Shown one piece after another: positions 29,051 to 36,347 of a stretch of DNA of 64,000 bases. Under the pieces are notes generated by a model. The model was given only the letters and a program-made list of their open reading frames with translations, had not been told where the DNA came from and did no database searches. Position 1 is the stretch's first letter. Each line of letters begins with the position of its first letter. The DNA comes from Actinocatenispora thailandica. GTDB taxonomy: Bacteria; Actinomycetota; Actinomycetes; Mycobacteriales; Micromonosporaceae. The stretch spans positions 5,764,198 to 5,828,197 of the forward strand of contig NZ_AP023355.1 in the NCBI RefSeq assembly GCF_016865425.1. Direction: 5' to 3'. The translations under genes were made by a program, and so were the position numbers.

Positions 29051-29692
29051 TCAGAGCTTGCTGCCGCACTCGGCGCAGAACAGGGCGCCGACCCGGTTGC
29101 CGTCGTGCCCGCAACCCGGGCAGCGGGTCTTGGGGGCCAGCGAGGCGCCGCAGGACGAGCAGAACTTGCCGCCGTCGACCTTCGCCGCGCACTCCGGGCA
29201 CTGCACCACCGCCCGGTGCCCGACGTCCAACCCCTCGGTCCAGTCGGTCCGCTGCGCCTTCTCCCAGATCTGGTCGCGCTGCGCGGCGGCCTGCGCGCGG
29301 GACATCTCCTCGGCGACCGCCGGGGCGCATTGCAGGCACTGGCCGATGTCGTCGTTCCAGCACACGTCGACGCACATCCAGTCGCCGCAGCCGCGGCACT
29401 GCCGGAACCGGCCGCGTACCGCCGTGACCGCTTCGGTGAGTGCGCGGTCCTTGGCCGGCGAGTTCGTGGCCCGGTCGTACCGCCACTGCTCGACGGACCG
29501 GCTGACGTCCTCGGCCATGCCACCGAACAGGGAGCCGACCGCGCGCAGCAGGCCGCGCCCGGTCTCCACCTTGTCCCGCTTGAACGGCGAGCGGTACCCG
29601 TTGCCACATCGTTCACAACGGAACTCGAACTGATAGCCCTCGGTGTTGGAGAGGTCGTCGACGTTGTCGGTGAAGGGTACGAGATCGGGCAC
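29051..29692 (-). CDS. Multi-zinc-ribbon protein
   Basis: 213 aa rich in CxxC pairs: CERCG near residue 26, CRGCG and CLQC at about 99-122, then a C-terminal double zinc ribbon (CPEC...CSSCG...CPGC...CAECG, residues 165-211). The middle (AVAEEMSRAQAAAQRD) is a helical linker. Probably binds two to four zinc ions. No catalytic motif; function unknown, with a nucleic-acid or protein-interaction role likely. GTG start at 29692. Confidence 0.82.
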   Translation of the reverse strand: MPDLVPFTDNVDDLSNTEGYQFEFRCERCGNGYRSPFKRDKVETGRGLLRAVGSLFGGMAEDVSRSVEQWRYDRATNSPAKDRALTEAVTAVRGRFRQCRGCGDWMCVDVCWNDDIGQCLQCAPAVAEEMSRAQAAAQRDQIWEKAQRTDWTEGLDVGHRAVVQCPECAAKVDGGKFCSSCGASLAPKTRCPGCGHDGNRVGALFCAECGSKL

Positions 29693-29786
29693 GAAACGAC
29701 GGTAACGATCCGATCGACCGATCAGATCGGGAGAACGGCCAAAGATGGTGGGTAGAAATACCGGTGGCAGGGCGGGCCCGGTGGGG

Positions 29787-30386
29787 TCACTCGGCCTCGG
29801 CGCGGACCCGTTCGCCGCCGAGCGAGTGCAGCCGGCCGAGCACGTCGGGCAGCTGCGCCCGGGTGAACCAGGCGTGCACCGCGAACGAGCTGTCGCACCA
29901 GCGCCGCCGCCGGCGCACCTCCATCAGCAGGTCGTCGGACTTCTGCCGGACCGTCGCCTCGCCCAGCTCGCTGCGCACGCACAGCACGGCGGCCCGCCGG
30001 TACTCGACGAGTTCGACCGTCTCCACCGTGTCCCACGGCAGGAACAGCCCGCGCACCTTGATGGTGCCGCCCATCCGCAGCCAGACCCCCTGCTCGTCGG
30101 CCACCAGCAGCGGGCCGCGGGACTCGGCGCGCCAGCGCTGGATCACCAGCACCACGCCGATGATCACCACGACGGCGCCGAGCAGCCAGGCGATCAGTGT
30201 GGGGGTGTCCACGTCGAAGGCGCCGGTGGTCAGGCCGATCGCGGCGAGCGCGATCCACAGCGCCATCATCGCGATGCCGACGGCGAGGCGCCGACCGTAC
30301 CGGCGGGCGATGCGGCGGATGTCCGGCTCGACCACGACGGGCCGGCCAGCGGGCACCCGGGTCGTGTACCGAGGGGCGTCGTTCAC
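29787..30386 (-). CDS. PH-domain-like membrane protein
   Basis: 199 aa. Two adjacent membrane helices at about residues 30-75 (LAVGIAMMALWIALAAIGLT and IAWLLGAVVVIIGVVLVIQR), then a soluble part with VWLRMGGTIKVRGLFLPWDT reminiscent of bacterial PH/DUF2550-like domains. GTG 30386 is chosen because AGGAGAA lies 8 nt upstream. Function unknown. Confidence 0.75.
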   Translation of the reverse strand: MNDAPRYTTRVPAGRPVVVEPDIRRIARRYGRRLAVGIAMMALWIALAAIGLTTGAFDVDTPTLIAWLLGAVVVIIGVVLVIQRWRAESRGPLLVADEQGVWLRMGGTIKVRGLFLPWDTVETVELVEYRRAAVLCVRSELGEATVRQKSDDLLMEVRRRRRWCDSSFAVHAWFTRAQLPDVLGRLHSLGGERVRAEAE

Positions 30387-30876
30387 GACAGCATTCTCCT
30401 GTACGGACCGGACGTGGCGTGCGGGCGGCTCGGCGACGGTGGCCGATGTCGCCCACGACCACCGGCGGCGGCGCTCGGGCCGGATGGCCCTCCCACCTTG
30501 CCAGCAAACGGTCCGAAAGGGAAACCGGCCCGCGGATTCGTCCGTACCGCGGCCGAGACGCCCCGGTTTGCGGCCGGGGTTCGCCACCGGCCGCGGCGGC
30601 TCTTCGGCCGGCACCGGCGGGCAGAAAGAAGGGGCCGGGTGCACCCCTCAGACACCCGGCCCCTATGCACGACGCCCTGCCGCCACCCCTCGACCGACAG
30701 GGCATCGGCCGTCTTGCTGCGCCGGTACCGAATCGCTTCGACGCCGACGTTGATCTCAACGACGGTCCGTGATCGAGGTAACGCCCAGTCGCGTTGACTT
30801 TTACAGAGAGTTCCCAACGATGGGTACGCGCGGCGGTCGCCAGGGGCCAGACCCCAGGCGACGGACGGCGAATCGC
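30387..30876. other. 490-bp intergenic region with one hairpin
   Basis: It contains the terminator-like hairpin 30631-30663. A 35-codon plus-strand frame starting at ATG 30665 lacks a ribosome site and is not called. Nothing else is recognised. Confidence 0.5.
30631..30663 (-). terminator. Hairpin terminator downstream of the B12-binding gene
   Basis: A perfect 11-bp stem GGGGCCGGGTG / CACCCGGCCCC with an 11-nt loop. In the minus-strand reading the stem is followed by CTTCTTTCTG, a weak T-rich tail. It lies about 215 bp past the stop at 30877. Confidence 0.6.
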
Positions 30877-31278
30877 TCAGACCCGCGCCGGTACGTTCTG
30901 GGTGACCCAGTCGACGATCGCCTGCGTGCTGGCGCCCGGGGTGAAGATCTTGGCGACGCCGATGCGCTCCAGTTCGGGCAGGTCGGCGTCCGGGATGATG
31001 CCGCCACCGAAGACCACGATGTCGCTCGCGTCGCGTTCGGCGAGCAGCTCCACCAGCTTGGCGAACAGCGTCATGTGCGCGCCGGAGAGTACGGAGAGGC
31101 CGATCGCGTCGGCGTCCTCCTGCAGCGCCGTCGCGACGATCTGCTCCGGGGTCTGGTGCAGGCCGGTGTACACGACCTCCATGCCGGCGTCCCGCAGCGC
31201 GCGGGCCACCACCTTGGCGCCACGATCGTGCCCGTCCAGCCCAGGCTTGGCGACCACGACCCGGATCCGTCCACTCAT
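30877..31278 (-). CDS. Stand-alone cobalamin-binding domain (methylmalonyl-CoA mutase C-terminal type)
   Basis: 133 aa. The B12-binding signature is complete: [10 protein letters not shown] (DxHxxG, His about residue 17 is the lower axial ligand), [10 protein letters not shown] (SxL) and [10 protein letters not shown] (GG). Usual size for a separately encoded small mutase subunit. No catalytic mutase half is in the window, so it must pair with a protein encoded elsewhere or act as a B12 carrier or sensor. ATG 31278 has GGAGGG upstream. Confidence 0.92.
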   Translation of the reverse strand: MSGRIRVVVAKPGLDGHDRGAKVVARALRDAGMEVVYTGLHQTPEQIVATALQEDADAIGLSVLSGAHMTLFAKLVELLAERDASDIVVFGGGIIPDADLPELERIGVAKIFTPGASTQAIVDWVTQNVPARV

Positions 31279-31628
31279 CGTCCGTCCCTCCGCTGCGACC
31301 TGAACGAATCCTAAGCCGTCGGCGCAGGAACCGCGCCCGCCGGCAGCCGCGGGTACGACGCGAGCGGCACCGGGCGCGGTTTCCCCAGGCCACGGTGCCC
31401 CGTACGGGGAGGCGAGCGGCACAGTGTGACGCTTCCCGCACCGGATGAACCGCCCCAATCGCGATGTATCGATCCTCGCATCGAGGCCGGTAGCCGGTGC
31501 GGCACGCAAACGCGGACACTCCGCGCTGCCCTCGATGCCTACCGTGATCGCCGCGCCGGTGCTGGTTGTCGGCGCGGCGACTCGCGGCGACACCCCCGCC
31601 GCCGCGGACGACCCTGGAGGACCGAACG
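31279..31628. other. 350-bp leader region of the M23 peptidase gene, possibly structured RNA
   Basis: A long-range 9-bp pairing (CCGCACCGG at 31436-31444 with CCGGTGCGG at 31494-31502) encloses a small hairpin (CCTCG-CAT-CGAGG, 31474-31486), and more GC-rich self-complementary sequence follows to 31610. It may be a regulatory leader, but it does not match a riboswitch consensus I can recognise. Confidence 0.35.
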
Positions 31629-32384
31629 TTGGCGCTGCTGCCGAGGAGGTTCCGCACCACCGGCCGACACCACCTGCCGGCCCGGCGCGGCCGGCGCACC
31701 CTGACCGTCGCCGCCATCCTGACCATGACGGCGGCGTTGGGCGCCGGCGCCGCCTACGCGGCCACCGACCAGCCGGCCGGCCCGTCCGCCGAGCCGCGGG
31801 CCTCGACCGCGCGGGCCACCGCGGACCGGCAACAGGCCGCCTCGCAGCGGGCCTCGCGCGGCAAGGCCCGTACCGCGTCGCCGGCGCCCGGCGCGTCCCG
31901 CTCGGCGTCCCCGTCCGCGTCCGGATCGGCGTCCGCGTCGCCGCGCCCGTCCCGGAGCACGTCGGCGAAACCGAAGGCGAAACCGGTCGAGTGGGTACTG
32001 CCGGTGCACGGCTACACGGTCACCTCGCAGTTCGGCGCCCGGTGGGGCACCAACCATCCCGGCATCGACCTCGCCGTCGCCACCGGCACGCCGGTGTACG
32101 CGGCGCACTCCGGCACCGTCACGCTGGCCGGCGCGGACGGCGGGTACGGCAACGGTGTCGAGATCGACGACGGCGCTGGGCTGTCCACTGTGTACGGTCA
32201 CAACTCGTCGGTGACGGTGTCCGCCGGGCAGCACGTCACGCGGGGCCAGCTGATCGCGTACTCCGGGTCGACGGGCGACTCGACCGGCCCGCACGTGCAC
32301 TTCGAGCTGCGCCGCAACGGCGTCGCCTTCGACCCGGTGCCCTACCTGCGGGCCCGCGGGCTCGATCTGCTCGCCGGCGGCTGA
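31629..32384 (+). CDS. Secreted M23 family metallopeptidase
   Basis: 251 aa. TTG 31629 is taken as start because GGAGG lies 8 nt upstream and no ATG or GTG fits. A signal peptide spans about residues 20-50 ([20 protein letters not shown]). A Ser/Ala/Pro linker follows to about 125. The LytM/M23 domain has HPGIDLAV (H..D zinc ligands) and GPHVHFELR (HxH). It would cut peptidoglycan cross-links outside the cell. In many actinobacteria it sits between sucC and pcrA, as here. Confidence 0.9.
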   Translation: MALLPRRFRTTGRHHLPARRGRRTLTVAAILTMTAALGAGAAYAATDQPAGPSAEPRASTARATADRQQAASQRASRGKARTASPAPGASRSASPSASGSASASPRPSRSTSAKPKAKPVEWVLPVHGYTVTSQFGARWGTNHPGIDLAVATGTPVYAAHSGTVTLAGADGGYGNGVEIDDGAGLSTVYGHNSSVTVSAGQHVTRGQLIAYSGSTGDSTGPHVHFELRRNGVAFDPVPYLRARGLDLLAGG

Positions 32385-32504
32385 CCCCGGCGTTGCCGCC
32401 GCCACGCCCGAATCCGGGCGGCGCGGGCGGCTCCGGGCGGCGCCGCACCCGGAGCCGCGCGGCGCGGCGGGATCCGGGTGTGGTGGCGACGCGACCTCGG
32501 CCGG

Positions 32505-33748
32505 TCAGCCCGGCACGTGCAGCTCCCGCACCAGATCGCCCGGCAGGCCGTGGGTGTCGTGCAGGTAGTGCAGGTCGCCGTCGGTCAGCGGCCGACCCCG
32601 GTACCGGCCCAGCACCCGCCGGCCGCGCCGGACCAGGTCCCCGAACCGGCGCTGCTCGTCCCGCAACACCTGGCGTACCGGGGTATCCAGCGGCAGCCGG
32701 AAGTGCCGCAGGGTTCCGGTGACCAGCTCGTCCGGCAACTCGGACAGCGAGCGTGAGTCGTCATCGCGCCACAGCGTGGTCAAGACCCGGCGGATCAGCC
32801 GGCGCGGCACGTACCCCCGGCCGGTGTTGCCGGGCCGCACACCGTCACCGAGCAGGACCACGGTGGAGCGCAGGTGGTCGCAGACCATCCGCAGCAACTG
32901 CTCGTCCAGCTGCCACCGCTCGCCGAGCAGCCGGCGCCACGGCCGGAACCGGTCGGTGTCGTACACGCTGCGGCCGCCCTGGACCAGCGCCACCAACCGA
33001 TCCAGGCCCATCCCGGTGTCCACCACGCGGCGGGGCAGCGGTTCCAGCCGGCCGTCGCCGAGCCGCCGGTACCGCATCTCGACGTGGTTCCACAGCTCGA
33101 CCCAGCGCGGGTCGCTGTGGGGTGTGCCCGTCGGCGGCCCGTCGCCGCTCCACACGTGGATCTCCGAGTCGGTACCGCACGGGCCGGTGGGGCCGAGCGA
33201 CCACCAGTTCTCGTCGCTGGGCTCGACCGGCAGCCCGATCTCACCCCAGGTACGCAGCGACTCGGTGTCCGGCCTGACCTCGCCGTTGCCGCCGAACACC
33301 GTGACGTGCAAGCGATCCGGGCGCAGCCCGAAGCCGTCGGTGAGCAGCCGGTACCCCAGCGCAGGCTCTGCGGGTGCGAGTAGTCGCCGAACGACCAGCT
33401 GCCGAGCATCTCGAACAGGGTCAGATGCCAGTCGTCACCGACCTCGTCGAGATCCTTGGTACGCAGACATCGTTGGACGTTGGTCAACCGGCTGCCGAGC
33501 GGATGCTCACCGCGGTCGAGATGGCGCACCATCGGATGCACGCCGGAGGTGGTGAACAGCACCGGGTCTCCCGGTGGTGGGAGCAGCGAGCCGCCGGGCA
33601 GCGGCTGGTGCCCGCGTTCCCGGTAGAAGTCGAGGAACCTGCCCAGCACCTGCTCGGTGTCGGGACCGGGAAACGTTGTGCTGTCCCGGATCGGGGTGTC
33701 CTCGTTGGTGTGCCGGGGCTCCCGGTCGAGGGTCGGCTTGGTGTCCAT
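32505..33748 (-). pseudogene. Alanyl-tRNA synthetase-like catalytic fragment, frame disrupted
   Basis: The N-terminal part starts at ATG 33748 (GGGAG 8 nt upstream) with class II AlaRS features (FLDFYRERGHQPLPGGSLLP, LFTTSGVHPMVRHLD, LFEMLGSWSFGDY). After GDYSHPQSL the frame must change near 33355-33365, at a GGGG run, to continue as YRLLTDGFGLRPDRLHVTVF, GLDRLVALVQGG and beyond to 32505. One base seems missing. The joined product would be about 415 aa, with no editing or C-Ala domain, so it is a paralogue and not the housekeeping AlaS. Such stand-alone AlaRS-like proteins occur near secondary-metabolism genes; an FAD monooxygenase lies next to it. Confidence 0.75.
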
Positions 33749-34110
33749 TGTGGACTCCCATCGGTGCGCGGATGGCGCGACCGGACACCGTCGACGACAC
33801 GGGATCCCACGGCTCACTGGCCTGCGGGAGACACGAATCCGGCGACCGTGTCCGGTCGCCGGATGACATGCAGGATCAGGCGGCGGCCGGCGAGCTGGCA
33901 GCTCGCGCGGCCGCGGCGGAATGCACCACGAAGCCCTGCATGCGTTCAGGATAGCCGGCGCGGCCGGGAGCGCCAGCGTGATATCGGTCCCGAAACCGCC
34001 GCCGGAGCGCCGCACGTCACCGCGGCACGAGTCCTGCGTCAGCACGTCCACCCGTCAACGCGTCCACCTATCAGCGCGTCCGCTCGTCAGCGCGTCAGCC
34101 CGTCAGCACG
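33749..34110. other. 362-bp intergenic region with CGTCAGC repeats
   Basis: Its right part (34036-34110) is a degenerate 10-12 bp repeat; the left part shows no gene or clear signal beyond the ribosome site of the AlaRS-like gene. Confidence 0.5.
34036..34110. repeat. Degenerate CGTCAGCRCGTC tandem repeat
   Basis: About seven copies of a 10-12 bp motif (CGTCAGCACGTC, CGTCAGCGCGTC and variants) run up to the monooxygenase stop codon. Confidence 0.7.
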
Positions 34111-35691
34111 TCAGCGGCCGGACGGCACCGGTGCGGCGTCGACGCCGCACGACGCCAGCCAGCGCGCCAGCTGGTCGCGGTCGGCCACCGCCGCCCGGAG
34201 CCCGACATGGCCGTCCGGCCGTACCGCGACCATGCCGGGCCCCGGCACCCCGGGCAGCCGGCACACGGTCACGAACCGGCCGGCGGCGGCCGCCACGCCC
34301 GGGTCGGCGTCCCGATGCAGCAGCACGTGCATGCCCGGACCGGCCAACAGCTCGTGCAGCCGCACCCACCGGCCCTCGCACCGCACGGTGGCGTCCGGCA
34401 GCCGGTCACCCGCGCGCGGCGCACCGCGGCGCCCGGCCCCATCCACCGACAGCGGGCTGTCCCGGTAGTCGACGCGCAGCTGGGACAGCACCCGCACGGC
34501 CGCCGCGACCAGCCGCCGACGCCGCAGCAGCACCGGAAGTACCGGCGCCAGGAGCGGGCCGCCGACCGCCCGCAGGGTCGCCGGTAGCCGGTTCGTCGAC
34601 GCCTCGGCCCAGAACGCCGCCCGGGTCAGCGCCAGGCGGTCCCGGGCCACCGGCCGCCGCTCCCGGTCGTACGAGTCCAGCAGCGCCGGGCCCGCCCCGG
34701 CGGCGAAGGCGAGCTTCCAGCCCAGATTGGCCGCGTCCTGGATGCCGGCGTTCATGCCCTGCCCGGTGGCGGGCGAGTACGCGTGCGCGGCATCCCCGGC
34801 CAGGAACAACCGGCCCCGCCGGAACCGGCTCGCCACGCGATGCTGCAACGGCACCCGGGCCGACCAGCCCACCCCGCGCAGCCGGTCGGCCAGCCCCGCT
34901 TCGGCGAGCAGGGCCCGCACCGCGCCGTCCGGTACCGGCGGGCCGGGCTGCCCGAACGGCGACCGGGGCCCCGCCGCGACCCGGGTCGCGAGCAGCCGCC
35001 AGGTGGCCAGCTCGCCCAGCCGGAACAGCAGCACCAGGCCGTCGCGGCCGGCCACCGCCAGGTGATCCGGGACGTCCAGCTCGAGATCCAGGTCGGCCAG
35101 GACCACCTCCTCGCGGTACGCCGCGCCGGGCCAACCGATGCCGGCCAGGCTCCGGACCGTACTGGCCGGGCCGTCACAGCCAGCCAGGTAGCCGCACGCC
35201 GCCCGGGTCGCCCCGGACGCCCCGGTCGCCCCGGTCGCCCCGGTCGCCCCGGTCGCCGACCGCAGCGTCACGTCCACCCCGTCACCGCGATCCACCGCGT
35301 CGACCAGCTCGGTGCCCCAGCGCACCGGCACCCCCCGCTCCGCCAGCGCGGCGGCGAGTACCCGCTCCACGTCGGACTGCCGGAGCAGCGTCAGGTGCGG
35401 GTATCCGGTGTCCGGCAGGTCCAGGTCGGCGAGCCCGACCGTGGTCACCCGGTGACCGAGACGCAGCCGTACCCGCGGCGCGGTGTCCCCGAGCGCCACC
35501 AGGGCATCGGACACCCCGAGCGGGCGGAGCACCTCCAGCGTGCGCGGATGCACGATCAGCGCCCGGGACGGGCGGAACGGCTCCGGCCGGCGGTCCACCA
35601 CCCGGACCCGGGCACCGTGGTCGTACGCCTGCAACGCCATCGTGAGGCCGGTCGGCCCGGCACCGACCACGAGCACGTCGGCGTCGCTCAC
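34111..35691 (-). CDS. FAD-dependent aromatic monooxygenase (PHBH/RdmE type)
   Basis: 526 aa. FAD motifs in order: VLVVGAGPTGLTMALQAYDH (GxGxxG, residues 6-25), GCDGPAS (DG motif, about 175) and GRLFLAGDAAHAYSPATGQG (GD motif, about 290). The C-terminal thioredoxin-like domain (MHVLLHRDADPG) is typical of polyketide hydroxylases. NAD(P)H-dependent ring hydroxylation is expected; the substrate is unknown. A run of GAT/GATGAS residues near 155-167 comes from a 9-bp DNA repeat. The GTG start overlaps the stop of the small gene upstream. Confidence 0.92.
   Translation of the reverse strand: MSDADVLVVGAGPTGLTMALQAYDHGARVRVVDRRPEPFRPSRALIVHPRTLEVLRPLGVSDALVALGDTAPRVRLRLGHRVTTVGLADLDLPDTGYPHLTLLRQSDVERVLAAALAERGVPVRWGTELVDAVDRGDGVDVTLRSATGATGATGATGASGATRAACGYLAGCDGPASTVRSLAGIGWPGAAYREEVVLADLDLELDVPDHLAVAGRDGLVLLFRLGELATWRLLATRVAAGPRSPFGQPGPPVPDGAVRALLAEAGLADRLRGVGWSARVPLQHRVASRFRRGRLFLAGDAAHAYSPATGQGMNAGIQDAANLGWKLAFAAGAGPALLDSYDRERRPVARDRLALTRAAFWAEASTNRLPATLRAVGGPLLAPVLPVLLRRRRLVAAAVRVLSQLRVDYRDSPLSVDGAGRRGAPRAGDRLPDATVRCEGRWVRLHELLAGPGMHVLLHRDADPGVAAAAGRFVTVCRLPGVPGPGMVAVRPDGHVGLRAAVADRDQLARWLASCGVDAAPVPSGR
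35207..35256. repeat. 9-bp tandem repeat (GTCGCCCCG) inside the monooxygenase gene
   Basis: About five to six copies, in frame, encoding Gly-Ala-Thr repeats between the FAD motifs. Units differ by at most one base, so recent expansion is likely. Confidence 0.8.
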
Positions 35692-36254
35692 GAGGTACCC
35701 ACCAGGCGCCACCAGGCCGTGCCGTCGACGCTGCCGAGCCGGACCAGCAGCGCCGGGTCGGCCATCGCCTCGTCGCGGCGCACCCCGGGAATCACCTCGT
35801 ACCGGATCGAGCCGGGCACGCTGATCAGCTGCAGCACCCGCCACAGCGAGCGTGCGTACGACTCGGCGCGCTGCCAACCGTCCCAGTCGTACACGCCGCG
35901 GTAGTCACCGCGTTCGTCGGCGGCGAGCCACAGCTTCCCGACGAAGCCCGGATAGCCGACGAACAGCGGCGTGTTCAGCACGCTCACGGCACGGAACAGC
36001 GCATGCCAGCGGCCCCGCAGCAGTCGCACCCGGAACGCCACCACCAGCGTGCACGGCCCGTCGCCGGTCGCGCCGGCCAGCCGCGTCTCCCGGTACACCC
36101 GGGCCGAGGTGCCGTTCGCGAACCGGATGCGGCGGCCGACGGCGTCGGCCGGCTGCCGGATCCGACCACGAACCAGCAACCCCGCGCTGACCAGCAAGCA
36201 GCGGGCCGTGGCGCCGATCGCGGTGTGCCACCGCACCGGGGACTGCTCGTTCAT
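35688..36254 (-). CDS. Hypothetical protein (uncharacterised)
   Basis: About 188 aa; ATG 36254 is preferred to ATG 36278 because GGGGTGG lies upstream. Not membrane-bound overall; a short hydrophobic stretch (CLLVSAGLLVRGRI) occurs near residue 20. Phrases such as NGTSARVYRETRL and LFVGYPGFVGKLWLAADERG suggest a beta-rich ligand-binding or enzyme-like fold, but I do not recognise the family. It overlaps the monooxygenase start and probably works with it. Confidence 0.72.
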   Translation of the reverse strand: MNEQSPVRWHTAIGATARCLLVSAGLLVRGRIRQPADAVGRRIRFANGTSARVYRETRLAGATGDGPCTLVVAFRVRLLRGRWHALFRAVSVLNTPLFVGYPGFVGKLWLAADERGDYRGVYDWDGWQRAESYARSLWRVLQLISVPGSIRYEVIPGVRRDEAMADPALLVRLGSVDGTAWWRLVGTS

Positions 36255-36347
36255 CGTCGACCACCCCGAACCCACCATGGCACCGGCGGCAGGCGGCCCG
36301 CAGAGACGAACGGCCCAGCGGCGAGGGGCGGCTCGACACGGCCGGGT

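Noticed and set aside
30665-30772. 35-codon plus-strand frame in the 490-bp gap
   Set aside because: No ribosome site, no recognisable features, and it lies directly after a terminator-like hairpin.
31279-31628. Cyclic-di-AMP (ydaO-type) riboswitch before the M23 peptidase gene
   Set aside because: The position would fit, but I cannot find the conserved core sequences; only general pairing is seen.
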